A DNA stretch of 64,000 nt from Mariniphaga anaerophila (GTDB lineage: Bacteria; Bacteroidota; Bacteroidia; Bacteroidales; Prolixibacteraceae), in NCBI RefSeq assembly GCF_900129025.1, contig NZ_FQUM01000008.1:62001-126000 (forward strand), written 5' to 3'. Positions 1-9,388 of this stretch are shown in pieces. Position 1 is the first letter of the stretch. Each line of letters opens with the position of its first letter. The notes beneath the pieces were generated by a model. It was not told the origin of the DNA and did not search any database. It saw only the letters and a program-made list of their open reading frames with translations. The position numbers and the translations under genes are program-made.

Positions 1-271
1 CTCCGTAATCAAGTAAGATCCATGTGGAGTTTTTGTAACCTTCTGCATGCCAAGATTTTTCACCTGTTTCTTCTGCAACTGTTTCCTCTACCGATTGTGC
101 AATGGCACTCACCTGTGTAGTGGATGTTCCGTGGCAAATAATAAAATAACCGCACTCTGTGTAATGAATTGTATTTAAGTCAATTATTGTTATGTCTTTT
201 CCTTTTGTTTTATCTATTCCTTCAAGAATCGCGTCTTTCAGGTTTTTTGTAATTTCTTCGTGTTTGTCCAT
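1..271 (-). CDS. rsfS: Ribosome silencing factor RsfS (Iojap family), 3' end cut by window
   Basis: The reverse strand reads from an ATG at 271 off the left edge, giving the first 90 residues of an Iojap/DUF143 protein. Recognisable segments are DITIIDLNTIHYTECGYFII and the downstream HGTSTTQVSAIAQSVEE, followed by GEKSWHAEGYKNSTWILLDYG, the family core with its typical WILLDYGD end. RsfS binds ribosomal protein uL14 and blocks subunit joining in starvation (family knowledge). It is divergent from birA; in Bacteroidota it is usually followed by ftsH, which would lie outside the window. Only the C-terminal tail is missing, so the assignment is firm. Confidence 0.9.
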   Translation of the reverse strand, partial: MDKHEEITKNLKDAILEGIDKTKGKDITIIDLNTIHYTECGYFIICHGTSTTQVSAIAQSVEETVAEETGEKSWHAEGYKNSTWILLDYG

Positions 272-289
272 AAATAATTTTTAACCCTA

Positions 290-297
290 CAAAGATA
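290..297 (-). promoter_or_regulatory. Bacteroidota -7 promoter element for rsfS
   Basis: Read on the minus strand the octamer is TATCTTTG, a full match to TAnnTTTG. It lies about 19 nt before the rsfS ATG, implying a very short leader. No clear -33 TTTG was found at the right spacing. Confidence 0.45.
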
Positions 298-427
298 TAT
301 TTTTTGCCTTACTTCTTTTTTTTATTTCCCAATTAGCCTTTTGTTTTTGCTGAATGCGATAAAAAAATCGTCAACTTTGTGTTTTTATAAACCAAAAAAT
401 TGGTACAAAGTTTCAAATTCAGAAAAA

Positions 428-1171
428 ATGCAGGCAGAAAACCAAAATTTTGTGGTATTAAGCGAAACCGATTCAACCAACAACTATGCCAACAGCCTTA
501 TTACGGCGGGTAAGGCAGTAGAGGGTGCTGTCGTTTTGTCACAATACCAAACGCGGGGCAGAGGCCAGCGGGGTAATTACTGGGAAAGCGACCGGGGAAT
601 GAACATGTTGTCGAGTATTATTTTGTTCCCGAAATTTCTCCCTCCGTGCAAGCAATTCTACCTTTCGAAAATTGTCAGCCTGGCGTTATTCAACTGGTTA
701 GATCCAAAGGTGTCAGGGGTTTCGGTTAAATGGCCAAACGATATCTATGTGGGAAAGCGGAAAATTGCAGGCATTCTGATTGAGACGACTATTCAGGGTA
801 ATTTTTTCCATTCGGCGGTTGCCGGAATCGGTTTGAATTTAAACCAGACCGTTTTTTCAAAGGAACTGCCAAATCCTGTGTCGTTGAAAGAACTGACAGG
901 GCTTGATTACAATCCGGAAACGGCAGTTGTTGAAATTCGGAACATTTTAATGGGGTGGTATGAAAAATTGCAGGCAGGATTGGTTTCAGAAATAGACGCT
1001 CAATATCTGCAGCATTTGTTCCGCAGGAACGAATGGTCGCAGTATGCAAAAGACGGAAAGCTTTTGGAAGCGCGTATTGCCGGAATCGGGGAATTCGGAC
1101 AGCTGATACTGAAAGACCGTTCAGAAAATTATTCGGAGCACCTGTTTAAGGAGATTGAGTTTGTGCTCTGA
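428..1171 (+). CDS. birA: Biotin--[acetyl-CoA-carboxylase] ligase (monofunctional BirA)
   Basis: Transfers biotin, through biotinyl-5'-AMP, to the biotin carrier domain of acetyl-CoA carboxylase and related carboxylases in the cytoplasm. The 247-residue protein opens with SETDSTNNYA, has the biotin-binding GRGQRGNYW motif near residue 40-50 and the KWPNDIYVGKRKIAGILIE segment typical of the catalytic domain. There is no N-terminal helix-turn-helix, so it should not act as a repressor. The reading frame extends upstream to a TTG at 341, but that extension is poorly conserved-looking and basic; the ATG at 428 sits directly before the conserved domain and is preferred. Divergent from rsfS, a common Bacteroidota arrangement. 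Confidence 0.92.
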   Translation: MQAENQNFVVLSETDSTNNYANSLITAGKAVEGAVVLSQYQTRGRGQRGNYWESDRGMNMLSSIILFPKFLPPCKQFYLSKIVSLALFNWLDPKVSGVSVKWPNDIYVGKRKIAGILIETTIQGNFFHSAVAGIGLNLNQTVFSKELPNPVSLKELTGLDYNPETAVVEIRNILMGWYEKLQAGLVSEIDAQYLQHLFRRNEWSQYAKDGKLLEARIAGIGEFGQLILKDRSENYSEHLFKEIEFVL

Positions 1172-1196
1172 CCCGGAAGGAGCTTTTTAGCTCCTG

Positions 1197-1646
1197 TTAT
1201 TTGTACGGCAGATTTTTTAACGTTTCAGCCAAATGGTTGACCCCTTCTTCCAGTTTGCTGCCTACCATCATTTTTATCATCATGCTTAATTCTGCATGCA
1301 ATGTTAAGCGCATTTTAGTTTGAAATGCCGTTGTGGGTATCAGTTGTATCCAGAAAGTGAAACTAAGTGGCAGTCCCCCCGAACTTTCAACCTTAATTGT
1401 TTTGTAAGGTTCGCGGTTTACAATGCGGATTTGTGCGACTCCCATGCCGGTAATTTTAAATTGACAGGAGTCGCGATCCGATTCAAAGTCCGTAATTTTT
1501 ACCTGAGGAATCTGTTTCGTAATTTTCTCAATCAGCCCCGAATTCAGGTATTCAGAAAGATTCTCGAAATTCGAAAGGTAATCGAAAACAATCTGTTGGT
1601 TGTGTTCTACTATTTTAGTTTCGCTTACGTATTTGGTGACTGCCAT
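1197..1646 (-). CDS. SRPBCC-fold protein of unknown role next to pyrE
   Basis: A 149-residue cytoplasmic protein. Its N-terminus (KIVEHNQQIVFDYLSNFENL) and later WIQLIPTTAFQTKMRLTLHAEL resemble the START/Bet v 1-like SRPBCC fold, which binds hydrophobic ligands in a deep pocket. The C-terminal helix (KLEEGVNHLAETLKNLPY) fits that fold. It starts 7 nt after the pyrE stop on the same strand, so the two are probably cotranscribed. No catalytic residues can be named and the ligand is unknown. Fold assignment is from pattern recognition only. Confidence 0.7.
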   Translation of the reverse strand: MAVTKYVSETKIVEHNQQIVFDYLSNFENLSEYLNSGLIEKITKQIPQVKITDFESDRDSCQFKITGMGVAQIRIVNREPYKTIKVESSGGLPLSFTFWIQLIPTTAFQTKMRLTLHAELSMMIKMMVGSKLEEGVNHLAETLKNLPYK

Positions 1647-1653
1647 AATTTTT

Positions 1654-2286
1654 CTATTTCCCCCAACTGGCGGGGTCTTTTCTCCACTTCATTAACGTTT
1701 CAACCTGGTCTTTCGAAATTTCACCGGTTTCCAGTGCTGTATCAATTAAAACCTGGTAGCGGCTGAGCGGAGTCAACTCAATGTTGGCTTTTGCAAATTT
1801 TTCTTTTGCTAAATCAAAATTATAGGTAAAAATGGAAAGCATACCTATTACTTCGCCTCCGAAATTATTAACAGCTTCGGCTGCTTTTAAACTGCTTTCG
1901 CCTGTAGAAACAAGGTCTTCAATAACCACTACTTTTTGTCCGGGTTTCAGATCGCCTTCAATCATGTTTTCCAGGCCGTGTCCTTTTGGTTTCGACCGGA
2001 TGTAGATAAATGGCAGACCCAGTTTGTCGGCAACCAAAACACCATGTGCAATTGCACCCGTGGCCACTCCGGCAATTACATCGGCCTGCGGATATTTTTG
2101 CCGAATGAGTTCAACAAATTTGTCGCGTATGTACGACCGGGTTTCCGGATACGACAAGATTTTGCGATTATCACAATATATGGGTGATTTCCATCCCGAT
2201 GCCCAGGTGAAAGGGCTCAGCGGTTGAATTTTTATAGTGTCAATCTCGAGGAGTTTTTTTGTAACTTCGATTTGTGTTTGTTCCAT
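1654..2286 (-). CDS. pyrE: Orotate phosphoribosyltransferase
   Basis: Converts orotate and PRPP to OMP, the fifth step of de novo UMP synthesis. The 210-residue protein has FTWASGWKSPIYCDNR near residue 25-40, the catalytic loop region around IRSKPKGHG, and the PRPP-binding signature VVVIEDLVSTGESS near residue 120-134. The length matches bacterial PyrE. The gene is divergent from the Nudix gene with a gap of 42 nt, so both promoters lie within or just upstream of that short region. The downstream SRPBCC gene follows after 7 nt. Confidence 0.95.
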   Translation of the reverse strand: MEQTQIEVTKKLLEIDTIKIQPLSPFTWASGWKSPIYCDNRKILSYPETRSYIRDKFVELIRQKYPQADVIAGVATGAIAHGVLVADKLGLPFIYIRSKPKGHGLENMIEGDLKPGQKVVVIEDLVSTGESSLKAAEAVNNFGGEVIGMLSIFTYNFDLAKEKFAKANIELTPLSRYQVLIDTALETGEISKDQVETLMKWRKDPASWGK

Positions 2287-2328
2287 AATCTGATGTATAT
2301 TTTAATCAAATATTGAATATTAAAGCAA

Positions 2329-2946
2329 ATGTATAAAGTTTTTCTGAATGACCGATTGATAAGAATTGGTGCTCCCGAGAATAGTTTAAAAAATAACCTG
2401 GTGGTAAAATTTGACGAAAAGGCCACCGCAGAAAACATAAAAAACTGGTTTTCTTCTTTTATTAACGAAGATTTAAAAGACGTATTTCTGGCCACTCCGC
2501 AGCCTGAGCTTTTTTTTAAGCTTTTTCGTTCTACGTTTTTGGAGTACCCTGCGGCAGGAGGGGTAATACTTTCCGAAAACCGGATGCTTTTTATTTTTCG
2601 AAACGGAAAATGGGATCTGCCCAAAGGTAAAATTGAAAAAGGAGAATTGCCACGCGACACTGCATTGCGCGAAGTAGGCGAGGAGTGCGGAATTTCAGGG
2701 CATCAAATTGAGCGGCAGTTGCCTTCTACTTTTCATATTTACCAGTCGCCTTATCCAAAAACAGAAGGGCAATGGGTAGTAAAAGAAACTTTTTGGTTTG
2801 AAATGCAATATGGCGATGGCGAGCTTGTTCCGCAGCAGGAAGAAGGTATTACCGAGGTGCGCTGGTTCCATCGGAACGAACTGGACGAAGTGCTGGCCAA
2901 TACTTATGAAAATTTGAAACAGGTAATTCTTTTTTACCGCGATTGA
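2329..2946 (+). CDS. Nudix hydrolase
   Basis: A 205-residue protein with a complete Nudix box: G-K-I-E-K-G-E, then seven residues, then REVGEECGI, within the stretch after WDLPKGKIEKGE (about residues 100-125). The Glu residues of REVGEEC coordinate Mg2+ in the family, which cleaves nucleoside-diphosphate-linked compounds. The first 80 residues form an N-terminal extension not recognised as a known domain. The substrate cannot be predicted. Its last 13 nt overlap the convergent downstream gene. Confidence 0.88.
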   Translation: MYKVFLNDRLIRIGAPENSLKNNLVVKFDEKATAENIKNWFSSFINEDLKDVFLATPQPELFFKLFRSTFLEYPAAGGVILSENRMLFIFRNGKWDLPKGKIEKGELPRDTALREVGEECGISGHQIERQLPSTFHIYQSPYPKTEGQWVVKETFWFEMQYGDGELVPQQEEGITEVRWFHRNELDEVLANTYENLKQVILFYRD

Positions 2947-4358
2947 TTTCGTTGGCGCTCAAAAAGCTCTTGCTGAAGAAATTTGCCAAACTGTTGTTCA
3001 AAACCATCCAGCGGAGCCTTTGTCTGCTGAAAAACAATTTCGTGATTTTCGTTCAGTAAAAAACAGGTGGGGAACGATTTTACCCGGTACTTTTCAATAA
3101 ACTCGCCTTTTTCATCCACAAGATGTATTCCGGGAACATTGGCTTTGTCGAGGAATATTTTCGTTTCAATGGGATCGGTTTTGCGCAGAACTACGATAAT
3201 TTGGAGGTGCTTTTGAAATTGCTCTTCGGTGCGTGCAAGGTATTTCAGGTGCTCGCGGCAGATTATCATTTCCGTATCAGCAAAAATCAGGTATTTAAAT
3301 TTTCCTTTTCCTTCCGGAATTTCGTTTGTGCAAACCCGGTTGCCATCTGTGTTTTTCAGGCAAATGACCGGAGCCTTGCTTCCTTGTTTCAGGAATTCCA
3401 GTTTTTCGAAAACCGCTTTTGCCGTTTCCCGAACAAAACTGTTTTTGTTTTCGAGGAACGTTGCCGAACCAGCCAGTTTCGAAATATCTTGTTGTGAAAA
3501 ATCGCCCGAATAAAAAGCATCGTGTAGCATTTTCAGTAAAGCAAGCTCTGAAAACGAACCTTTTACGTTGTATTTTTTCTCCAGAAAGTTTTTGAGGAAG
3601 GTGATGTTGCCAGATGCAACCGCCTGTCTGATTGAACTGCCCTCCAGTGTCCTCGCTTCGAAGCTGAGCTGGCTGCCAAATGTTTTATCAAAAAGCTGGA
3701 TAAAAGCCGGAAAGTTCCAGAATTGTGTTTCTATTCCCTGGAATACCGGAGCTGTTTTGTCGGCCTCTAAACGGAGTGCATCAGCTTCAACTGCCTTTAG
3801 TTTTAGCTTTTTATGCAATAAAAACAAAGGGTTTTTAATTTCTGCAAACTGGTTTTCCAGAGAGATTTGAATCGAATCAAAAACAGTTTTCGACCGGTTA
3901 AAATAGAGCGAATTGAAATGCTCGTCAGTAAGTTGGTTCAGCCGACTGTCGAATGCCGAAATGTGGTCGTTTAGTGTTTCCCCTGATTCTGAAGCAAACC
4001 AAAATTCTACCGGTTGAAAATAGGGATTTTTGCTATCGGCAAATGATTTTTCCCTGAGCGGCGGCAATAACAGATTGAATGTTTTTCCGGGTTCCAGAAA
4101 CAGCATGCCGTGGTAAACACCAAAGTCGGCAAAAACAAATGTGGTTTGTTCTACCAGCACATCGGTTGAGAAACTGCCGTTTTCGAGCACGTCCAGACTA
4201 AAAACCGGTACTTTTTCTTGTGTAACCGGATTGGAATATCTGAAAAACCGGAGCTGCCGCCCGGCGTATTCTTTTTGATTTCCTTTAATAATGGTTGGGG
4301 CCGCAGTGATTACAGAACCTGCAAAAATGAAACACGCAATTAAAATTGCTCTGAGCAT
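2934..4358 (-). CDS. Exported thioredoxin-fold (TlpA-like) protein with incomplete CxxC
   Basis: A 474-residue protein with an N-terminal signal peptide (about residues 1-19, ending around ITAAP), a long middle region rich in helices, and a C-terminal thioredoxin-like domain (about residues 330-470). The C-terminal part has a cis-Pro-like KSFPTCFL and a strand pattern typical of TlpA/AhpC folds. At the usual WCxxC site the sequence is EMIICREHL, so only the second Cys remains. It is therefore unlikely to act as a normal disulfide reductase. The 3' end overlaps the Nudix gene by 13 nt; coaD lies 8 nt upstream on the same strand. Confidence 0.65.
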   Translation of the reverse strand: MLRAILIACFIFAGSVITAAPTIIKGNQKEYAGRQLRFFRYSNPVTQEKVPVFSLDVLENGSFSTDVLVEQTTFVFADFGVYHGMLFLEPGKTFNLLLPPLREKSFADSKNPYFQPVEFWFASESGETLNDHISAFDSRLNQLTDEHFNSLYFNRSKTVFDSIQISLENQFAEIKNPLFLLHKKLKLKAVEADALRLEADKTAPVFQGIETQFWNFPAFIQLFDKTFGSQLSFEARTLEGSSIRQAVASGNITFLKNFLEKKYNVKGSFSELALLKMLHDAFYSGDFSQQDISKLAGSATFLENKNSFVRETAKAVFEKLEFLKQGSKAPVICLKNTDGNRVCTNEIPEGKGKFKYLIFADTEMIICREHLKYLARTEEQFQKHLQIIVVLRKTDPIETKIFLDKANVPGIHLVDEKGEFIEKYRVKSFPTCFLLNENHEIVFQQTKAPLDGFEQQFGKFLQQELFERQRNQSR

Positions 4359-4365
4359 TAAAACC

Positions 4366-4848
4366 TTATTTTTTGTTTTTCATTTTAAATTCGTCCATGT
4401 TTAATCCTTTGGGCAGAAACATGCTGGCGTCGCCGCCGTGGAAAACGATATCGCGAATGATGGTGGCATTTACCGGAGTGTGTTCCGGCAATGTTAGCAG
4501 GAAGAATGTTTCAATTTCCGGATGCATTTTTTTGTTCATCTGCGCAATGGCCCGTTCGTATTCAAAATCGGAAGACGTGCGCAATCCACGTAAAATGTAG
4601 TTGGCATTTACCTGTTTGCAAAAATCAACGGTGAGGCCTTCATAAACAGTTACTTCAACCCTGTCGTCATCTTTAAAAACCTGATTGATCCATTTTAGTC
4701 TTTTCTCCAAAGGGTAAAACGATTTTTTGTTGGCATTAAAACCAATCATTACAATAATTTTATCGAACATTGGCAGGGCGCGGCGCACAATCGATTCGTG
4801 TCCTATGGTAAACGGATCGAACGATCCGGGAAATATGGCTGTTTTCAT
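4366..4848 (-). CDS. coaD: Phosphopantetheine adenylyltransferase
   Basis: Adenylates 4'-phosphopantetheine to dephospho-CoA, the penultimate step of coenzyme A synthesis. The 160-residue protein starts FPGSFDPFTIGHESIVRRAL, containing the (T/H)xGH nucleotide-binding motif as TIGH, and has YILRGLRTSSDFEYE near residue 85-100, a CoaD hallmark. The ISST-type motif is replaced by VNATIIRDI, as in many Bacteroidota homologues. Followed by the thioredoxin-fold gene after 8 nt on the same strand. Confidence 0.95.
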   Translation of the reverse strand: MKTAIFPGSFDPFTIGHESIVRRALPMFDKIIVMIGFNANKKSFYPLEKRLKWINQVFKDDDRVEVTVYEGLTVDFCKQVNANYILRGLRTSSDFEYERAIAQMNKKMHPEIETFFLLTLPEHTPVNATIIRDIVFHGGDASMFLPKGLNMDEFKMKNKK

Positions 4849-4926
4849 TATTACGATTAACTAATTTCTTGTAAAAATAAGAACATATTTATTAAAACCT
4901 TGCTTGCCGACAAACGGCGTGTTGCA

Positions 4927-7146
4927 TCAGTTTATTGTTTTTACGCGGTTGGCGTTCACAAACAGAATGTTCCCAAGGTCTCCCCAACCATCTGTAAAAT
5001 AGTCGGTTTTTTCAAGCATTTCCGAAGTAAAGCCAATTAGCGTTAAGTCAGAATCTGCCGAGTAACGGGCAATTACTTCTTTTCGGTGGCCTTCTTCAAA
5101 CGAAATCATTGTTACATTAGACGGACTGATTGGAAGCCTGCCGGCTTTTATCAGCTCGAGTAACTGTTTCCGTTTTTCGTCCATCGTTTGTTTCGGGTAA
5201 AGGGCAAAAATTTTGATTTTTCCTTTTTTCCAGTCGGGATGGCCTAAAATAATGTACCCCAACAAAATCATCAGGTTGGCGTTTCGGTAATCATCCGGTC
5301 TGATCCAAATATGAATTTCGTTGTTGTACCCAAAGTTTTTGTACGACGAGTTGAGTATGCAGACGTCGAATCCGGCTGACTCAACAATTTTATAGTTGGC
5401 GGTAATCTCTTTCAGGTTTTGCGGATCTGTTCTCGAAAATTCAAATAAAATCAGGTTGTTCCCTTTGCCCGAGATGCCTGAAAGCTGGGCTACCTGGGCA
5501 ATTGCCGAGGTGTACGACGGAGAAATAATGGTATCGAGGTAAACTTTGTTCTTGCTTCCGTGTGCCAGTTGTATTAACCGGTTGAGTACTTCTTTAGACT
5601 CTCCCGTGGTTTTTGCATTCAGGTATCCTTTTATAAAATGAATATAAGTTCCAAATCCGTATTTGAAGGAAATCCACCGCATAATGTCGAAAGCAGACCG
5701 GCGGTTGAATGTATCCTGCGAAATGCAAACTCCAAACGGTCGCCAACTGTTTTGCTTGTCCGAACTATCGGCGCGTTGAAGTATTATTTGCAGTTGCCTG
5801 CTCATCTGGAAAATTACACCTTTGAAAAGCTTGTTCAAGCCCTGGTTGTCTTCGTTCCCAAGCATGATGATGTAGTAGATTATTCCCATAATTAGCAACG
5901 AAACAGCAGCGTAAGGCGCATTCATTTTAAACATGAGCCAGAACGAAAATAGTGCACCTACCAGAGAAAGCTGCCAATTGGATCTGAAGGTTGGCCGGTA
6001 CGCAGGGTCGGCGGCAAAATGCTCTAAAAACGAAACGAGGCAAATGGCGCCGTAGGTTACCATAAAAAACATAGAAATTATCTGGGCAACAAAGTCGACA
6101 TCGCCAACAGCGACAAACGCAAATGCAATTATTACGGTAATAAGAGACGCATTTACCGGTTCATTATCTTTTTTCTTCCCCCGCGCAAACCACGAGTTCA
6201 TATTGTTTTGCGGAAAAATATCGTCAAATCCGATCGCCTGGAGCGTTCGGGGCGCTACCATTATTGAGCCCAGAGCTGAACTCAACGACGCGGCAGCAAG
6301 TCCTACCGGAACAATCGGCCCCCACAGTGCGATTCGTTTCATTATCAGTTGGTCGCTAACCAAATCTTCCGGGCTGGCAGAAGTTGAAAATTTCCAGGCA
6401 ATTGCAATGTAAACAATCATGCCAACAAATGTGGCCCATAACGTTCCGCGTGGAATGGATTTTTGCGGATCTTTTAAATCGCCCGACAGGCCAAGTCCTG
6501 CGGCCAGCCCCGTAAATGCAGGGAAAATAATGGTAAATACGTAAAAGAAATTTTCGTGGTTTTCTACACGGGCATGTAAATTAACTTCCTGCGGTTTTAT
6601 TGGCGAATCGCCCAGAAAGAAGAAAAGAATTGAAGTAAATAAAATGACAACTACAACGTACAATGCTTTCATTCCAAAGTTCGCCCCTTTGGTGAGGATT
6701 ATTACTGAAAGGAGTGCCATTGTAGGGAGTGAAATCCATCGCCGGTCAGGAATAAAAAAACCGTACTGTTTCCCAATCCAGTCGATAAGCGGTTCAAACG
6801 CTTCGCCAAAAGCAATTACATAAAATGCAACGCTGATTGCCTGCGAAAGATAAAGCGCAATCCCGATTGCTCCGCCAATGTTCATTCCAAACGACCGGCT
6901 GATTATATAGTAAGCGCCGCCTCCCTGAACCCGCTGATTTGTTGCAATTTCTGCTACGGCAAAAGCCGTGGGAATAGTTACCACATGTCCGAGTATGATA
7001 ATTCCGATGATTCCTAAAAAACCAACCTGACCAACCGCCCAGCCAAACCGTAGAAACAAAATAGCTCCTAAAATGGTAGAAAGCGCAGTGAAAAAAACAG
7101 GTAAAGTCCCAAATTTGGCATGTGTATTTACAAGCGATTTAGCCAT
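4927..7146 (-). CDS. APC-superfamily permease resembling cation-chloride cotransporters (SLC12-type)
   Basis: A 739-residue membrane protein. The N-terminal half (about residues 15-430) has around twelve hydrophobic segments and the APC-fold start GTLPVFFTALSTILGAILFL, followed by QGGGAYYIISRSFG, which is typical of SLC12/amino-acid permease transport cores. The C-terminal third (about residues 440-739) is soluble and includes a USP/SLC12-C-like region. The family moves amino acids or Na+/K+/Cl- across the inner membrane; the substrate cannot be fixed from the sequence. The gene stands alone between coaD and the divergent GT39 gene. Confidence 0.82.
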   Translation of the reverse strand: MAKSLVNTHAKFGTLPVFFTALSTILGAILFLRFGWAVGQVGFLGIIGIIILGHVVTIPTAFAVAEIATNQRVQGGGAYYIISRSFGMNIGGAIGIALYLSQAISVAFYVIAFGEAFEPLIDWIGKQYGFFIPDRRWISLPTMALLSVIILTKGANFGMKALYVVVVILFTSILFFFLGDSPIKPQEVNLHARVENHENFFYVFTIIFPAFTGLAAGLGLSGDLKDPQKSIPRGTLWATFVGMIVYIAIAWKFSTSASPEDLVSDQLIMKRIALWGPIVPVGLAAASLSSALGSIMVAPRTLQAIGFDDIFPQNNMNSWFARGKKKDNEPVNASLITVIIAFAFVAVGDVDFVAQIISMFFMVTYGAICLVSFLEHFAADPAYRPTFRSNWQLSLVGALFSFWLMFKMNAPYAAVSLLIMGIIYYIIMLGNEDNQGLNKLFKGVIFQMSRQLQIILQRADSSDKQNSWRPFGVCISQDTFNRRSAFDIMRWISFKYGFGTYIHFIKGYLNAKTTGESKEVLNRLIQLAHGSKNKVYLDTIISPSYTSAIAQVAQLSGISGKGNNLILFEFSRTDPQNLKEITANYKIVESAGFDVCILNSSYKNFGYNNEIHIWIRPDDYRNANLMILLGYIILGHPDWKKGKIKIFALYPKQTMDEKRKQLLELIKAGRLPISPSNVTMISFEEGHRKEVIARYSADSDLTLIGFTSEMLEKTDYFTDGWGDLGNILFVNANRVKTIN

Positions 7147-7291
7147 AATAGTTTCTTTTCAGAGGGTAAATTTGGTGAAATATCGAAAATTATGCTACCA
7201 AAAACCGAATTTCTTTCAAATTAGATTTTTTTGCACAAGATGTCCGGTCAAATCGTTTATTTTGTTGTACTGATTTTTTTTGCACTAAAAT

Positions 7292-9388
7292 TTGAATTCA
7301 CTTTTAAAACGAAGTTTGTGGACGGTTGCTTTTCTTGTGGGATTTGCAGCGTGGTTTTTCGGTTTGTTTATAGACCTGACCGGGGATTCTGGTTTGTATG
7401 CAGCTATTTCGCGGCAGATGGTGGAATCGGGCGACTGGCTGAATCTAAAGATTAACGGGGAACCATACGAACAAAAACCACATCTTTTTTTCTGGCTGGC
7501 CGGTTTGGGTATTCAGTTGTTTGGCAATTCAAACTGGGCATTTAAATTGTTACCTTTCATTTTTGCGGTAAGCAGTGTTTATTTTTCGTATCGGCTGGCA
7601 AAGTTGTTATTCGGAAAGCATGCAGGAAATTTGGCCGCGTTAATTACGGGCACCTCTCAAATGTTTTTTCTTTACCTGCTGGATTTTCACACCGATTCGG
7701 TGTTGCAGGCAGCGGTTGTTTTTGCTGTTTGGCAGTTGGCCGAATACCTGAAAAAAGGCAATTCGATACATTTTGTTTTGGGATTTACGGGCGTTGGCCT
7801 TGCAATGTTAACCAAAGGACCGGTTGGTGCAGTTTTGCCTTTTCTGTTTGTGCTTTCTTATTTGTTGCTGAAAAAAGACTTCCGGCAGCTTTTTCATCCC
7901 AAATGGATTTTAGGCGTTTTGTTGGTCTTGATAATCATTTCGCCAACGCTGTACCATTTGTGGAAAAGTTTCGGAGCCGAAGGATTCCGGTTTTATTTTA
8001 TTGACAATAATATTGGTCGCGTTACGGGAAAAGTGGCCGGTTCGAGTACCGACCCGTTTTTCTATTTATACAATCTGCTTTGGGCATTTCTGCCGTGGAC
8101 GTTGTTTGTGATTTTTGCAATTGCAGGCGAAATAGAAAGTTGGTTCACCCAAAATACGATGAATAAAACTAATGCTGCCTTGTTGTGCAGCATACTTGTT
8201 TTACTGCTCGTTTTCAGCATTGCAAAAGGGAAAGCGCCTAATTATGTGCTCATGTTTGTTCCGCTTATTGCAGTAATAACAAGCGGACGGATGCAAGTAT
8301 GGCTGCAGCGCGAGGCACCGTTGCCAAAAGGGCTTTTTTATGTCCAGGTATCGGTATTAATACTCATTAGCGCGCTGTTGGTTTTTGCGGGTGTTACAAT
8401 TCTGGAAAGCGGTATTGTTATGTCATTGCTGTTTTTGCTGGCAATTGCTGTGCTTTTTGGGGTGTTTATGTTGGCAGAACGAAGCCGTCTGAAAAGGCTA
8501 TTATTTTCATCTGTTACGGTTATAGTGGTGTTCAATTTGTATTTAAACACGCAACTAATTCCTTTTTTGTACAGTTATCAGGGGCACCGGCAGGTACTGG
8601 AAATATTTGAGGGCAGGGGAGAGGCCGTCGGTCAACTTTACAGTTTCGGACTGGAGGAATATGAACTGTTTTTCAATGCAAAAGATTCGGTGATTAGTAT
8701 AGTTAGCTGGAGAGAGTTGTACGAAAGCCGGAATGAAGCCGGTAAGTGGGTTTACACGGAGGAAGATAAATTTGTTGAGATGTTGTTTTTGGGATTGCCA
8801 ATTGATACTGTTTACCAAATAAGGCAGAGGGGGATGAATCGGATTTCATTAGATTTTTTAACCCGGAAATCTAGAGATAAATCGCTTTCTGCAAATTATT
8901 TGGTGAGACTAAAAAGGAATGTAGAAGCAATGGGCAGTCAAAATGTTGATTCGTTGGCAAACTCTTTATCTCGAAAAATGGGATTTTTTTCTCCCTATTT
9001 TGATGAGTTTTTTTTCGGAAAGGAGATAAAATCTCTTCATATTAACAGGAAAGATGAGTACACTCCTCCTGTGATTATTCCGTTGGACGGATTGCGAAAA
9101 AGAAATCAACTTGAATTTAAGCTGGCACTGGAGTATCGCGGTCAGACTGATTTTGCTGAAAAAGATGTGGTTCTGGTCATGTCCGTCGAAAAAGAGAAGC
9201 AGAATTTGTTGTACCGGATTTTCCCTCTGCAATGGACAGGAAATAGCCGGAATTGGGAAACAGCTATTTTTACGGAAGAGTTTACCGCAGATTTACCTCC
9301 CGGAGCACTTTTGAGTTTTTACATCTGGAATAAAACCGGGAAGCAGGTGGAAATAAAATCAATGGATGTTAAAGTTACATCAGAATAA
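7292..9388 (+). CDS. GT39/ArnT-like membrane glycosyltransferase with C-terminal beta-sandwich domain
   Basis: A 698-residue GT-C enzyme. It has an early periplasmic loop with the acidic motif DLTGDSGLYAAISRQM (about residues 28-43), as in ArnT/PMT enzymes that transfer sugars from polyprenyl phosphates, and then EPYEQKPHLFFWLAG. About 11-12 membrane segments run to about residue 420. The remaining 270 residues are soluble and end in a beta-rich module with FYIWNKTGKQVEIKSMDVKV, similar in pattern to the domains at the ends of the proteins at 11422-13386 and 23564-25606. The start is a TTG: an in-frame stop lies 4 nt upstream at 7286-7288 and the next Met falls after the catalytic loop. Acceptor and sugar are unknown. 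Confidence 0.82.
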   Translation: MNSLLKRSLWTVAFLVGFAAWFFGLFIDLTGDSGLYAAISRQMVESGDWLNLKINGEPYEQKPHLFFWLAGLGIQLFGNSNWAFKLLPFIFAVSSVYFSYRLAKLLFGKHAGNLAALITGTSQMFFLYLLDFHTDSVLQAAVVFAVWQLAEYLKKGNSIHFVLGFTGVGLAMLTKGPVGAVLPFLFVLSYLLLKKDFRQLFHPKWILGVLLVLIIISPTLYHLWKSFGAEGFRFYFIDNNIGRVTGKVAGSSTDPFFYLYNLLWAFLPWTLFVIFAIAGEIESWFTQNTMNKTNAALLCSILVLLLVFSIAKGKAPNYVLMFVPLIAVITSGRMQVWLQREAPLPKGLFYVQVSVLILISALLVFAGVTILESGIVMSLLFLLAIAVLFGVFMLAERSRLKRLLFSSVTVIVVFNLYLNTQLIPFLYSYQGHRQVLEIFEGRGEAVGQLYSFGLEEYELFFNAKDSVISIVSWRELYESRNEAGKWVYTEEDKFVEMLFLGLPIDTVYQIRQRGMNRISLDFLTRKSRDKSLSANYLVRLKRNVEAMGSQNVDSLANSLSRKMGFFSPYFDEFFFGKEIKSLHINRKDEYTPPVIIPLDGLRKRNQLEFKLALEYRGQTDFAEKDVVLVMSVEKEKQNLLYRIFPLQWTGNSRNWETAIFTEEFTADLPPGALLSFYIWNKTGKQVEIKSMDVKVTSE

